Source: Aselliscus stoliczkanus
Lineage: Eukaryota > Chordata > Mammalia > Chiroptera > Hipposideridae
Length of the DNA stretch: 64,000 bases
NCBI GenBank assembly: GCA_033961575.1
Contig: CM066728.1
Coordinates: 106,155,852 to 106,219,851 of the forward strand
Direction of reading: 5' to 3'
The translations under genes and the position numbers were made by a program. This document shows, in pieces, positions 1-11,499 of this stretch (the first letter of the stretch is position 1; every line of letters starts with the position of its first letter). The notes under the pieces are model-generated. The model had not been told where the DNA came from. It did no database searches and saw nothing but the letters and a program-made list of their open reading frames with translations.

Positions 1-950
1 TCTCAGAATGATTTTGGCACGATTGTTAATGGCCCCATTTCTGGCCTTTATAAAATGATCTGTCTGAGCTTTTAAAGGTCAGTCAATATGTGTCTGCCAG
101 ATAGAAAGGGACATACTAATTAGTAGCATGTACTCCCAATTTATTTAGCACTTACTGTTGGTAAATACCTTCATCTAAAGCAATATGTTTTTCCCTGGAA
201 TTTGTTACTTATAGACATTGATAACATTACTACCTGTGCTTTAAAGACAGTAGGAAGCAATGCCTTCTGAGTATAATCAGTCCTTGTTTCTCCTTGTTCA
301 AGAAAAAAAAAATGGAAGAAACTTTTTATTTTAGTCAAAAAAAATTCAAATGTGTTAAATTTCATTTCTTGAACTAGAAAATACGTATTAAATTGACATA
401 AAAAGAAAGTAAAAAAAACTAAATTGAAAGCTAGGGAACACATTAAAATTATAGACTTTGTACCAAATAGTAGTTGAAATAGAAGGATTTAGAGACTGAG
501 AAATTTGAGCTCTGCCCACACTCCTGTAATTGGAGGAGATTTTGACTCAGCTGAAACCTAGTTACCGGGGATATAAGTATGAACCACATTCGAAGGATAT
601 GAGCATTAAATAAGCTGAAGAATCCAAGTGCTTAGCACAGGGTCTTGTAAAAAATGTCAGCCCACAGCATCAGGGAATTATTATTGTTTTTATGCTTTTG
701 TTCAGGTAAAGACAATGAATTTCCTATTTCTCACGTAGAATGTTCTAGCTATGCTGTCACAAAGCCACTGGATAAGCTGAGCTTATGAGATACGTTGCTC
801 TCTATTCCAGGAGAATTGTTCAGGAGATGGGCACGTAAGTTACTGACCATGGAAATAGACACCTCTTAAACTTCACCTAGTTTCTCCCTGCCCCCCAATA
901 AGGGAAGATAGCATAACAGTAGGAACACAGCTTTCACCCCTATACACTCG
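1..950. other. AT-rich unique DNA, nothing identified
   Basis: This stretch has no coding potential beyond chance frames, no simple repeat of note and no interspersed repeat I can name. Short A-runs near 302 and 337 are the only low-complexity parts. Confidence 0.5.
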
Positions 951-954
951 TACC

Positions 955-1066
955 CTCCAGCTTACTTATTACCTGTGCACATTTGAACAAGCTTCACAAC
1001 TTTGTCTATAAAATGAAGGCAATCACCTTGGCTACTTCTAATGGCTAGATTGAGGATATGCAATAG
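955..1066 (+). repeat. MIR-like SINE fragment (sense)
   Basis: The order of landmarks matches the middle and 3' part of mammalian MIR: a 'staying in tissue' gap, then words resembling 'TGTCTATAAAATGAAGGCAAT' in split form, then a 'GATTGAGGATATG' segment. It is heavily diverged, as expected of this ancient family. It could be another old tRNA-SINE. Confidence 0.5.
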
Positions 1067-1094
1067 AGGTTAGTCAACCCTGGTGTCTTACTTT

Positions 1095-1195
1095 GGCCCA
1101 TAAGCAGAGGAGCCAGGACTCTGATGGGTTCTGTGACTTGCTGGTGGTCATGCAGCCTAATCAGTGGTTAAGATTTAACCCAGATGTCTGAGATC
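1095..1195 (-). repeat. MIR-like SINE fragment (antisense)
   Basis: The words 'GACTTGCTGGTGGTCATGCA' followed by 'TTTAACCCAGATGTCTGAG' correspond to the reverse complement of the MIR core and tRNA-like head. The fragment is diverged and lies just after a sense MIR-like piece. Confidence 0.5.
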
Positions 1196-1234
1196 AAAGT
1201 CCTTGCACTTTTCTGTCTGCTCTGCCAGTGTTCC

Positions 1235-1556
1235 TGGGTTCAGTGTTACAGAGAAATTGTCAGAGCTAAGAGGATCCTGAGGAATCCAAATGTAATGGGA
1301 ACCCCACTGGATGGGTTCCTGGGACAGCAAAAGGACATTAGATTAAAACTTAGAAAATCAGCATAAACTACAGGCTTCATGATACGCTGATGATAGCATA
1401 TTAATATCAGTTTAATAATTGTGATAAACATGCCATTCATATAAATGTTAATAATATGGAAGTGGAGGTGAGTACATGGGTAAACTCTATACTCTTTTCT
1501 CAATTTTTCTGCTAAGCTAAAACTATTCTAAAAATATATCATCTAATAAATAAGTG
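1235..1556 (+). repeat. Ancient L1 (L1M-type) 3' end, sense
   Basis: Landmarks in order are 'AAAAGGACATTAG', a run resembling 'AATAATTGTGATAAACATG', 'GGTAAACTCTATACTCTTTT' and an A-rich end with 'CTAAAACTATTCTAAAAA'. This is the usual 3' terminal layout of old mammalian L1 elements. The open frame at 1184-1366 lies across this repeat boundary and is not taken as a gene. Confidence 0.55.
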
Positions 1557-1976
1557 GGGATGATAACTGAGTAGGGAAACAGAATTATTATGTGCTGTAC
1601 TAAGCAATTTGGAATGTATTTTGATGGTCTTTGGGAGTCTCTGAGTGTAAAGTATAAATTCTAGTTGCCCTATGAAAGTCCATGTATAAAAAGGGCCGTA
1701 GATCAGGAAGGGGACTTAACAAGTCAGAGGGAACAAGCTGAGGGCATGAACCAAGGCACTAGCACTGAGGACGACTAGGAGGCAGGAGGCCAGAGGACAA
1801 AGCATGGGAACTAAGGGACTTAATCCCCGATTAAATGGGATGAGATGCTGAAAGAAGGCAAAAGTGATGGTGTTCAAGTTGAAAATGTGAATGTTGAGCA
1901 AAGTTTACAAAAGAAGGAGAAATGGTCTAATTAAGTATTTTAAACACTAAAAATAAAAAATTCTGCTGAGAAAGTC

Positions 1977-2352
1977 ATGAGTGGAAACCTACAAAGGTGG
2001 AGAATTTTCCAAGGAGCTGACCTTCAATGTGTGGCTGTATGTTTTCTGGTCTTACCAGACAATGCTCAGAGACTGTCTTTTGTCAGCCACCATAATGTGG
2101 TCATTTCTGTTTGTGATGAGCAGTGTCAATTGATTGACCACTTCTCTGAACATGAGTCTAGGTTTCAGGGCCTTGTTGCTCCAGTAAATGCAGCAGCTTT
2201 ACATCTTCTACCTAGAAGTAAATTAAGATTCTGGGTTGAGTGTGCTTACTTCAATCTTGGGTTATGCATCTTCCATCAACATGGCTGCCCATGCTGATGC
2301 TGACTGGTCTTCCTTGTGCATGTAATAAACTCTGAGAATTTTCAATAAAATA
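1977..2352 (+). other. Unclassified gene-like or LTR-like block with polyadenylation signals
   Basis: An open frame of 106 codons (1977-2297) is followed closely by AATAAA at 2324-2329 and again at 2344-2349. The peptide shows no domain I recognise, and no splice-flanked exon structure is evident. The compact 'text plus poly(A) signal' layout could be an old solo LTR or a retrocopy. I do not assign a function, and most likely it is repeat-derived. Confidence 0.25.
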
Positions 2353-2502
2353 TAAGCCAAAAAATTTAATACATAGCTTATATAGGGACATCTCCCGGCA
2401 CCAGAAATAGAGAAATCAAAGGCTGCAACTTAAACTCAAGGGTATGCTTTTAAGATCCAGATATAATTCAAGAGAAAAGAGAACCAGAAGCTAAAGGCCC
2501 AC

Positions 2503-2872
2503 CACTATATACTGAATGTTTGTGTCCCCCCAATTCATATTTAATTAAATATCCTAATCCCCAATGTGGGTGATATTTGGCAGTGAGACCTTTGGGAGGT
2601 GATTAGGTCATGAGGGTGGAGCCTTCATGCATGGGATTAGTGTCCTTATAAAAAAAGAGACTCCAGGGAAATCCCTCAGCCTTCTGCCATGTAAGGACAC
2701 AATGGGAAGGCAGCCATCTGCAAGCCAGGAAGAGGGTCCTCACTAGAATCCGGTCATACTGGCACCTGATCTCAGACTTCCAGCCCCCAGAACTGTGACA
2801 AATAAGTTTCTGTTGTTTGTAAGCCACCCAGTGTATGGTACTTTGTTATAGCAGCCCAAACAGACTAAGATA
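2503..2872 (+). mobile_element. MLT1-type solo LTR (ERVL-MaLR), sense
   Basis: This is an ancient non-coding LTR. Diagnostic words appear in order: 'ACTGAATGTTTGTGTCCCCC', 'GACCTTTGGGAGGTGATTAG', 'TCATGAGGGTGGAGCC', 'CCATGTAAGGACACA', 'CCAGAACTGTGACAAATAAG' and the terminal 'AGCAGCCCAAACAGACTAAG'. Length (about 370 bp) fits the family. No internal retroviral region is attached, so it is a solo LTR. Confidence 0.85.
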
Positions 2873-4930
2873 CCCACCCACATGGAAGGACATGATTTTA
2901 GGCTAGATGAGGAAGGAGCTAGGAGAGCATCTCTGCACAATGCCTGGAGGCTGAAAGGGCAGCCCCAACTGTGGAAGGAGCTAGAAACTCATGACCACTG
3001 GTGCCATATCAACAGAGCAGTTTGCCCACTCAGGGGCCTTGGGGAAGGAAAATGTTCTCCCTTGAGAAACTCAGACATGTTTGAAAGTAGGCTGTGAATT
3101 TATAACATGTACAAAATCTCGTATTGTGCAGAAACTTAAACTGAAAACATTAAACTGAAGACTGGTCTGCAAACCCTGAGGACCCTGGTGCAGGTGGATG
3201 TAATGCTTCTCTGGAGGGCGCTTCCACAGAGCAGATCATGCAAGAATCCCACAGAAAATAAGAGAAAACCCTTCTGAGATGAGCTCAGAGTTTAAAATGT
3301 CAAGTGACAAGACGAATGAGTCACGATGAACGAGTCAGCAGTTGTAACAAACAGAATTATTAGCAGTCCAGGAATCTGAGTACCTAAAGCAAGCTGAAGT
3401 AACAATACAATAAGAGACTGTAAAATTTGAAAAAGGACTGAGTAGAAATCCCAGAAATGAACAAGTATAGTCACTAAAATTAACGTCTCATGAGCATGTT
3501 TGAGGAACCCAAATATTGTCCATACACTGCTTGGACATTTTAGGATAGCAGTCAAAGATAACTGACAGGCTTCTTGGATATTGTGCCTAGAGGGTGATCC
3601 GAAAACTTGCCATTGTTTTGACGGGTCATGACATCCGGGAACCATGGAACCATTCAGACGCTTCACTCTCTCCCCACATTTTTATCCTGAGTGAGTTTGT
3701 TTCATGGGAAAGCACCTCAGAATCCCCTTCTGTGTCCCAAAGTGTCATAATGGATTTATTACTCACCATAATGATTTCCTATTACATGGTCACACAATAA
3801 AAAAGATCTCTTTTCTTCTCTCCATTGGCGAGAAGATCTAATAGATGCTTAGGAACTATGCTTCCAGAGGCTCGTGTTACCTGATAGCTGCTATGGTCCG
3901 TCTTCCTGGGCTGGAGACCACAGGATACCTGGCACCCTAGACCTACCACAACAGTACAGTCTTCGTTTATGGTTAGTGTGTCTCCAGTTCCACCTCATTC
4001 TTCCTGCTGCCTTTGCTGTTTCTTGGTGTAGATCTGAGTAATGTTTCCAGCTCAGCATTTTCCCTGAGACATCAACTCTCTGATTTAAATTAACAGAAGG
4101 AGGAAGAGGAGGAGGAAGAGGAGAAACTTACAAATGCTTATAAGAGGAAGAATAGCAGAGTATCACTGAAAGCTGGCACATTATTTCACCCCATTCTTTT
4201 AATGAACTAAATTTAGGGGCAGGAAGTTGTTCTGATTTGTTTCTATGCTCATACAAGTGCTATGTATGTGTTAGATGCTTAAAGACACTTATTAAAAGGT
4301 TTAAGTATTTCTACATGTCTAAAAATTGGAATGTTAATTGCATAGTACAAGTACTTGGTCAGAATTCACTGAAACTAAATTCTCAATAATTGCTGCTTAA
4401 ATAAGATTAAAATTTCTATAAGTACAAAGATACCCCCAGGAGTCCAAACACCTTTTTTTTGTTTTTTAAATCTAGTAAAAATGTTTGTTTGTTTATCCTA
4501 CTCATGTATTTTTTACATATATACACAGAGAGAAAAAACAAACCAAATTATACCTCAAAAGTCAAAAAATGTTACTGATTATCTACCCTCAAAATATTCT
4601 GGGTAGGGAGGGTCTGGCACCAGCCCAACTAAGAGAGCAAGACCCTACCCAATAGTCGCTCACCCCAAAGATACTCATGAATGTCAGAACCCTTCTCAGC
4701 TTTGGACATGTACTTGGACATGGCGCCAACAAGGGAGAAGCAGAGAGGGATATCTCAGGGTCAGCCCATTCCAAATGAAGCCAGGACAAGGGGAAACCAC
4801 ACAGGAAGAGGCAGATGGAGAGTATGAAGGAGGATGAGATTGCATGGCTAGCCGGCCTGGCCTGGCCTGGGTCAGGACAGGGAAGTATGGGGGCGTCTAG
4901 CTCTCTTGCCCTCTTGTGTTTCTTCTTTTT
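2873..4930. other. Unique intronic DNA with a short purine tract
   Basis: No gene is supported here. A GGA/GAA-rich tract lies at about 4096-4122 and a few CCTGG repeats at about 4857-4870. The 124-codon reverse frame at 3292-3666 has no recognisable domain and no flanking splice sites that I trust, so it is treated as chance. Confidence 0.5.
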
Positions 4931-4934
4931 AAAA

Positions 4935-5566
4935 TAATTCTTAATATTTCAATTGGAGTTGACGTATTGGGTTGTCAGAAAAGTCTTGATGCCTTTTTGC
5001 AATGAAAAACATAGAAAAAATAAGTCATGACTTTTCTGACAACCCATTACGCTGTTATATTAGTTTCAGGCATACAACATAGTGATTAGATCTTTATATA
5101 ACCTACAAAGCTATCACCCCCATAAGCCTAGTACCCACCGGGCACTAAACACAGTTAATAGTGTGTACACTACAATATACACATATTATTGACTATATTC
5201 CCTAGGCTGTGACTCCCCATGACTATTTTGTAACTAACAATTTGTGCTTCCTAATCCCTTTCAATTTTTCACCCACCCCCAAACCCCCTCCTATCTGGCA
5301 ACCATCAAAATGTTCTCTGTATCTATGTGTCAAGATACAGAGGCAATCTGGGTGTCCCTGGATAGAAGAATGGATAAAGAAGAGGTGGTCCATATGTACA
5401 CTGAAATATTACTCAGCCATAAAAAGGAATGAAATCTGGCCATCTGCAACAACATGGATGAACCTAGAGGGTATTGTGCTGAGTGGAATAGGTCACACAG
5501 AGAAAGACAAATATGTGATTCCACTTATATGTGGAATCTAAAGAACCAAATAAACAAACAAAACAG
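4935..5566 (-). mobile_element. Twin-primed (5'-inverted) L1 insertion
   Basis: The left part (about 4935-5330) is antisense L1 3' UTR: reversed it reads from the 'GGTTGCCAGATAGGAGG' region to the 3' end. The right part (5331-5566) is L1 in sense orientation and encodes the C-terminus of ORF2p on the + strand (5341-5541, including the words YYSAIK and EKDKY). In an intact L1 the right part lies directly upstream of the left part. The arrangement is therefore the classic 5' inversion made by twin priming, with the junction near 5330/5331. A MITE later inserted at 4967-5047. Confidence 0.8.
4967..5047. mobile_element. Short palindromic mariner-type MITE (copy 1)
   Basis: This 81-bp element begins 'TTGGGTTGTCAGAAAAGTC' and ends 'GACTTTTCTGACAACCCA', an inverted repeat of about 20 bp. 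It is flanked by TA on both sides (4965-4966 and 5048-5049), the target-site duplication of the Tc1/mariner superfamily. It is far too short to encode a transposase. Two more copies lie at 9779 and 28226. It sits inside an L1 3' end, so it inserted after that L1. Confidence 0.85.
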
Positions 5567-5570
5567 AACT

Positions 5571-5885
5571 ACACTCTTCTGACCCTCTTGCTGGAGCCCA
5601 CAGCCTGTTCTGGCTTCATAGATACTTCCTGCACATCTGGGCCGTGGGCAGCCTCCTGCAGGCGATGAGGTGGCCGCCGCCTCGTGGTCCAGCTTCCGCC
5701 TGTGTTCCTTCTATGGCCCCAGTGAGTTACCATGGGAGCAGCATCACCCTCGGGCTTGGGCAGCGGGGCCTGTCCTGGGCTCTGTGCTTTTACTGTGTCC
5801 AGGTACTCAGGATACCTGGTACCCAGGAAAGATTGGCAAGGTACAGTTTTCCTCATCATTAATTCTCCCAGTATAACATCTCTGC

Positions 5886-5935
<50 letters not shown>

Positions 5936-6130
5936 ACCCGACCATCTTGCACAGCATCATTTCCCTCAAAACTGATTTTGTCCCAGGGACCTGGTGGGGT
6001 GGTAGGAGGGAGGGCAACAGGATGAAAAGGCTCCCATCACTATTGCACTGATGCTCTCACAGAATCACCGCAAAAGGGCCTTGGAAATGCTGCCACCTGA
6101 CCAGGGTCTCAGGAGACTGGGGAGAGAGAT
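5571..6130. other. GC-rich unique block containing a TG microsatellite
   Basis: Base composition is clearly more GC-rich than the surroundings, with some CpG around 5660-5770. Several overlapping open frames exist on both strands but none shows a recognisable domain, and they run through the TG tract. No gene is called. Confidence 0.4.
5891..5934. repeat. (TG)22 microsatellite
   Basis: This is an uninterrupted TG dinucleotide tract of about 44 bp. It produces the artificial Cys-Val repeats seen in open frames here. Confidence 0.97.
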
Positions 6131-6559
6131 GCTCTTCAGCCAATAATGTATTGATTGATTGTCATTTTCAGAGGCATGATTATTTTAAGAGCCTCAGACC
6201 GGATTGGAAGAGGGTAGCTGACAATATTTAATGCTTTGGAAAAGGAAGAGAAAGATCAAATTCCCTTACCGTTCTTGGTATTTTTTTACACTTCAGTCTG
6301 TTGACTTTTCTCTAAATTCTATGCGTCGTAGTCTAGTGTTGATTTGATTGTAGAATTTGGAATATACTAGCTGGTCCGTTTTGTTATATTTTTTTCTTTT
6401 TTTTTCCCCACAAAGACCTCGTTAATAACCTGACAGTTGAGCTTCCAGATACCAAGGAAAGGCCCAGAACTCCGTGGTAATCCATAGCTCTTCCAAAAGA
6501 GCTACCTTTCAGATGAATGGCTGTAGGACACAACAGCCTCCTTTTAAAAGCTGTTATAC

Positions 6560-6740
6560 CTTTTTAAGTTAGAAAAGAAAAATTCCGTCACGTGCGTTTT
6601 TCGTTGCACGCTTAGTCGGTTTCCACGAAGTCTGCCGTTAGGGAAGATTATCCCAAAGTGACCGTCTGCGCCGTGGACTGAGCTGCATTCTGCCCCCGAT
6701 GGCACAGGCTGTGAGTAAGCCCCTGTGTGCTGTGGCTGCA
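6560..6740. promoter_or_regulatory. CpG-containing unique cluster, possible regulatory element
   Basis: About ten CpG dinucleotides fall within roughly 130 bp (6587-6700), where the surrounding intron is nearly CpG-free. A perfect E-box CACGTG is at about 6590. No repeat family is recognised. Unmethylated or recently constrained regulatory DNA could look like this, but so could chance. There is no TATA box or exon evidence to call a promoter. Confidence 0.25.
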
Positions 6741-7694
6741 CCCACAGTTTTATGATGAGACTCCAAGAAATAACAACAAACTCCAGATGGGCTTGGTCGT
6801 TTCTCACCAGTGTTTTGGGAGAGGCTAAAGCCGACCAGCCTGCTACATTTACTTAATCGCCTTAATTGGTTTTAATATTTTCAGGGTCTGAACCATTTTG
6901 GAAGGAGAAGTGGATGCTGTGTGGTAGCTCTGAGTTTGTCATGAGCAGCTGCCGAAATAATTACAGATCAGGAACCGCACAGTCAAAAGTGATCTTCCCT
7001 CGAGTCAGTTTGGCAAAAATAAGATGACAGAAAAGCGGCCTCGCACTGGTTCATCTGTTTCATCTTTGCATTTCAGGTTGTGAGGGCACCAGACCCACAG
7101 TGGCGGCATTATTTTTATGTTTCAGGTGTTTTGACCATTCGCTCAAACACGTGTATCCGTCCACAGGTAACTGAGAGCATTAACTGTGCTTGGTGTGTGG
7201 ACATAACAGCACAGATTGGAAGAGAATGCAAAAAAAGAACAGTCTAGTTTGGGATATTTTGTACTGTTTCAAGAAAAACTGAATACCTGTAGTGAAAGGC
7301 ACAGTGTTTACGGAAAATATTTTACTACAGCTTAATGGAAAAAGTTATGCAGCTTAATAACAATGTGAACACCAACTAGGTGAAATTATAGAAAATTTTT
7401 AGTAATTTTGAACATAATTATTTAAGAAAAATGTGTTTTCTGAAAGACAAGCAATTAGGATGATTATGAAGTCTAAAGGAAATATTTGCAGGGAAGAAGA
7501 GAGAAATATCCTTTCCACTAGGGAAACAAGGAGAGATCATTTGGGATCTCCACCGGTACCCGAGGTAACTAAAGGAAGTATTTCCTCTTTCATGGTGTCA
7601 GGAATTCTTAGGAAATACGGTCAAAATGACTGAATACCTACAGCAAGTCCATGATTGAATATTAGTAGAAGTTTAGTTAATAAAGCATCCTCAG

Positions 7695-8388
7695 TCAGTC
7701 TTGGCCCTTTTTACCTCTTCAGCCCCATATTCTACCCAACAGCTAATCCCGTCACCGTCTGTCCCTCACCACTTCTCACCACCTCCTTGCCCACCTGGCC
7801 CCGCCCTGTTGACCTTGAATAGTTGCCTTGACCCCAGCTCTGTCCCCATAGCCTGTGCGCAGCGTGAGAGTCAGCGTAACCCTTACAAGCCCACGTCTGA
7901 TTCTTCCACCCCTAGTTCAGATCACCCTGTGGCCTTTCAGGGTCCTCAGGGTGATTGTCAAAGTCCCTGCAGTGACTCAGCTCTCCTGATGCTCGCCCCC
8001 CACCCCCCCACCCCGGGCTGCAGGCACACTGCCCTTGGGTTGCTCTCTCCCCTCAGGATGTTGGAGATGCTCTTCCTGCTGCCTGGGACTCGTCACATTT
8101 CGTCACTTGCTTGCCTCTCCTCACCTGCTCAGTGAAGACCTCCCTAAACTTTGTGTAAAGCTGAACCTTTGACACTCTGTATCCCTGATTCTGTTTTTAT
8201 CACCTTCTAACATACTATGTTTACTTTTTTATTTTCTGTAATTTCTTTCTTAACTACAATAGAAGGGATTTTTGCTTATTTGATTAACTGATGAATTTCT
8301 CAATGCCTAAAGTGGCCTAGGCACGTTGTAGGGAATCGATAAATTTCAGATAGCTGAAGGAATGAATGAGTGAATGAATGAATGAAAA
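7695..8388 (+). repeat. LINE-2 3' region with (TGAA)n tail, sense
   Basis: Pyrimidine-rich text typical of the L2 C-terminal ORF and 3' UTR ('CTCTTCCTGCTGCCTGGGA', 'AGTGAAGACCTCCCTAA') is followed by 'GTAGGGAATCGATAAATTTC'. It ends in the TGAATGAA tail at about 8361-8387, the hallmark L2 3' terminus. The 144-codon open frame at 7701-8135 is inside this element and is not a host gene. Confidence 0.75.
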
Positions 8389-8390
8389 AC

Positions 8391-9145
8391 CCAGCGCATT
8401 TACAATTTAGTTTCTTAATCATTTACTTAGGTATAATCTCAAAAGTGAATTTTAGTTCTGGGCCACCACTAGTTAACAAACATGAACTGAAAATAGTCAA
8501 TTAAAATTGCTTCCAACCATTAATTTTGGCAATCTCTGTAGAGCTTGCCTCACCAATCAGTTGAGAATGGAAAAGAAAATTGGAAATCTGCCTCTCATTT
8601 ACAAATAAAATCAGATTTATAAGGAACATTTCCCTGGCTGCCAAAGCTTGGCTGGGCCTGCACTTCATAAGCACCCACCTTCTTTGCCCAGTGCTCTCCA
8701 ATTCATTAAAAACAAAACTGCAAGAACTTGATCCAGTGTGTGCTGTTCACATGACAAAGAAAGAAAAGGGGTCCTTAAAAATCTATGTATGCTTTCTCAA
8801 GCATCTACAACAGCAATGGGGTGGAGTCTGTGTTTTCACTTAATCCCCGCAAATTCTGAAGTTGGGGGAGTGGACAATGAGGCTGTGAAGTGCCTCCATC
8901 TCTTAACTCACATGATTTGAAGAACCACGAGTGATTCCTCAAAACACGAAACTGGGAGCCATGTTCCCACTATGCACTTATTTACAAGCCTGAGCCAGCA
9001 AATGACTGAGATCTCTGGTGTCAACTTATTACTAAAAACACAAGTGCAAGGTAGACAGTGGATGTACAAAAAGCCAAAACAGCCAAAGACTAAATGATTA
9101 AAACCCTTTAGGGATGTATGGATATGTATGTAACTACAATTTAAG
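8391..9145. other. Mostly unique DNA with an antisense MIR-like scrap
   Basis: About 8790-8905 resembles reversed MIR (AATCCCCGCAAATTCTGAAG, then a gap to TCTTAACTCACATGATTTG). The remainder shows no identifiable feature. Confidence 0.4.
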
Positions 9146-9154
9146 GGATAGATG

Positions 9155-9207
<53 letters not shown>

Positions 9208-9208
9208 T
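9146..9208. repeat. (GATA)n microsatellite
   Basis: This is a tetranucleotide GATA tract of about 60 bp with one GATG variant near its start. Confidence 0.97.
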
Positions 9209-9778
9209 TTTACAAGTACATTTCCAAGTTTTGTGCATAATTAACACGAGGAATAGCCCTAATACTGTGCCATATACCAAAACAAAGATTATTATTTGAT
9301 TACATTTTCTAACTTGGCCAGAAGCAATATAATATAATTACAGTACACTTGAAATGAAATGTTAAAGCGGGGGAACATTTAAATTGGCAAAGCTATTATG
9401 TTGGGCTTGTGTGATTAATCTTTGAGAGGGATGGCAAACAGATTTTTAATGAGGTTTAAATGTAGGACTAAGATTGATGGATAGTCTGCACTCGCTATCA
9501 GGAGCGAGGAGTGTGCCAATGCAGAGAAGGAGGGCATCCATGCAAAGTACACATGAGACAGATGCAGCTTCTGGATGGTTAATTTCGTTGTCCTTTTGCT
9601 TGTTTCTTTACACTGTGGTCGTTTATCTGTTATAGACCAACGTTAAGCAATGCATAGATTGGAATTGTAGTGGCTCATTTCTTTATTGACATCTGTAATT
9701 ATTTAAATAAAACCCTACATGACATAAAAGTTAGTTGCTTTCCAAGATCCCGCTAATGGAGTGTATTTCCCATATATA

Positions 9779-9858
9779 CTGGGTTGTCAGAAAAGTCATG
9801 ACGCATTTTTGCAACTAAAAACAGAAAAAAATAGTCATGACTTTTATTGACAACCCAA
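9779..9858. mobile_element. Short palindromic mariner-type MITE (copy 2)
   Basis: Ends 'CTGGGTTGTCAGAAAAGTC' and 'GACTTTTATTGACAACCCAA' form an imperfect inverted repeat flanked by TA (9777-9778 and 9859-9860). Its interior 'GACGCATTTTTGCAA' is shared with the other copies, so this is the same family as 4967 and 28226. Confidence 0.85.
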
Positions 9859-9860
9859 TA

Positions 9861-10417
9861 TTTCTAACTTTACTTTTTGTCTTAATTTTTTGCTTCAGTT
9901 TCTCTTGACATTTGCCTCATCGTAGCCTATTTCAATATCTAGCTTATTCTGCAGGAAAGAAATATAACATTTCTTTCATAAATGCATCTATAATGTCCTG
10001 AGACGAGAGCCTGGGACCACAAATGATGAAAAGGCCCACTGTCACGCTGGGAAATGGGCAATGAAGAACAAGGAAACCAGGAGGGACAAGGCCAGGACTT
10101 AACTTGTTCTCCACATTAGGTCCAATCCAAGGTGGATGCTAAGAAGCCAGGCCACACCTCTAGGAAGGGAGGCAGGTCAGCTGAGTCCCGGAGAGGCCAT
10201 TGCAGTGAGGTACAGATAACCCAGACTTTACAGTTAGAACTGTGATCTCTCTAGTTCTCAGCTCTTAGTTTTGTGGTCGGAAATTATGCCCTCTGTTTGG
10301 TACAAGGGCACAGCTTGCAGAAGTATGTTCAGGTATCCGTGGGTACAGTGAGGAGAAGGGTGATTATTCATTGGTGAGGACACTTCTCAGCGAATCTCTG
10401 TGGAAGTTTTGAAACCA
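9861..10417. other. Unique DNA, nothing identified
   Basis: No repeat family, splice-flanked frame or simple repeat is recognised here. Confidence 0.4.
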
Positions 10418-10750
10418 GCTGCTGTGTCAGTGTCCCCCCCAAATTCACATGTAAAATCCTAACCCCAAGGCGATGGTGTTAGGAGGTGGGGCCTTTGGGA
10501 GATGCTTAGGTCTTGAGGGTGGAGCGCTCATGGATGGAGCTAGTGCCCCTATAAGAGAGACCTCAGAGAGCTCCCTGGCACATCTGCCATGTGAGGAAGC
10601 CCGTGACCCAGAGAGGCCCCTTACCCAACCACGCTGTCAACCCCATCTCAGACTACCAGCCTCCACAACTGTCATAAATAAATTTCGGTTGTTTATAAGC
10701 CACACTATCTGTGGTATTTTTGTCACAGCAGTCCCGTGGACTGAGACACC
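10418..10750 (+). mobile_element. MLT1-type solo LTR (ERVL-MaLR), sense
   Basis: Words in order are 'AAATTCACATGTAAAATCCT', 'GTTAGGAGGTGGGGCCTTTG', 'TCTTGAGGGTGGAGCGC', 'CCATGTGAGGAAGCCC', 'CAACTGTCATAAATAAATTT' and an end resembling 'CAGCAGTCCCGTGGACTGAG'. It is diverged but collinear with the copies at 2503 and 22947. There is no internal retroviral sequence. Confidence 0.8.
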
Positions 10751-11008
10751 ACCATGGCCTGGTCTCCCACCTGAAGAGCCAGTCACTTCCTACCCTTTTT
10801 TTCCTCTGTCACCTTTTGTTAGCTCAGTTTTAGACCACCAGACTTAGTATAACCTGAGTATCCAATAACAGTGAATCGGTGGTTCAAATATCACTTTAGT
10901 CTCATGTAAACTTTTAAGCCTTACCCAGAGCTTATGCAGAATCTACAGAGCATCTCTCAGAAGCAGTGACTCAGTCCTTCTTTCTCTCTAATCTAATATA
11001 AAATTATT

Positions 11009-11440
11009 GGACCAGCCGAGTGGCTCATTGGTTAAGAGCTGGTTTTGGGATGCCGGGGGCCCTGGTTCAGATCCCACATGGAGGGCCAGGGACACTGCCC
11101 TCCACAGCTAACAGCAGCTCCACTAGGAGCTGGGCTGCACGAGCCCCGGGGACGGTGTAGGCTGCAGCCCCTGCTGCAGTGGGCTGCCATAGGCTACAGT
11201 GAGTGGCCGGCAGCCAGTGTGAGCTGCTAATAGCTACAGTGAGCCACCGTCCAGAAGCGGATACCCATCTGCTTCATCCGGGAAGAGTGCAATGATGATA
11301 CCAACATGGGCCAGTGAAGCAACGTCCTCCGCAACTAGACTGAAGAACAAAAAGACAGCAACGTGTGTGTTCTCCTTTCCCGATTCCCAACGCTATTTCC
11401 CTCCCCCAATTCCCCAATAAAATCTTAAAAAAAAAAAAAA
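11009..11440 (+). mobile_element. Long-form bat tRNA-derived SINE
   Basis: The head 'GGACCAGCCGAGTGGCTCAT' carries the RNA polymerase III A box, and 'TGGTTCAGATCCC' the B box. A GC-rich body of about 300 bp follows, ending 'CCCCAATAAAATCTT' plus a poly(A) tail. The flanks carry the duplication 'AAAATTATT' (11000-11008) and 'AAATTATT' (11438-11445). It is the same family as 17502 and 23877 on the opposite strand. This looks like an L1-mobilised, full-length copy. Confidence 0.9.
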
Positions 11441-11499
11441 TTATTTCGTGGAAAATCATTTCCCCAAACTTGTTGATTTTTTAAAAAGTCACTCAATCC

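Noticed and set aside
5732..6025. Cys-Val repeat protein
   Set aside because: Artefact of translating a TG microsatellite; the same holds for frames at 38624, 48868 and 62620.
7701..8135. 144-codon open frame
   Set aside because: It lies inside a LINE-2 with its TGAA tail; pyrimidine-rich L2 text gives long chance frames.
9146..9208. CRISPR-like regular repeats
   Set aside because: Simple GATA microsatellite in a mammalian genome; no spacers.
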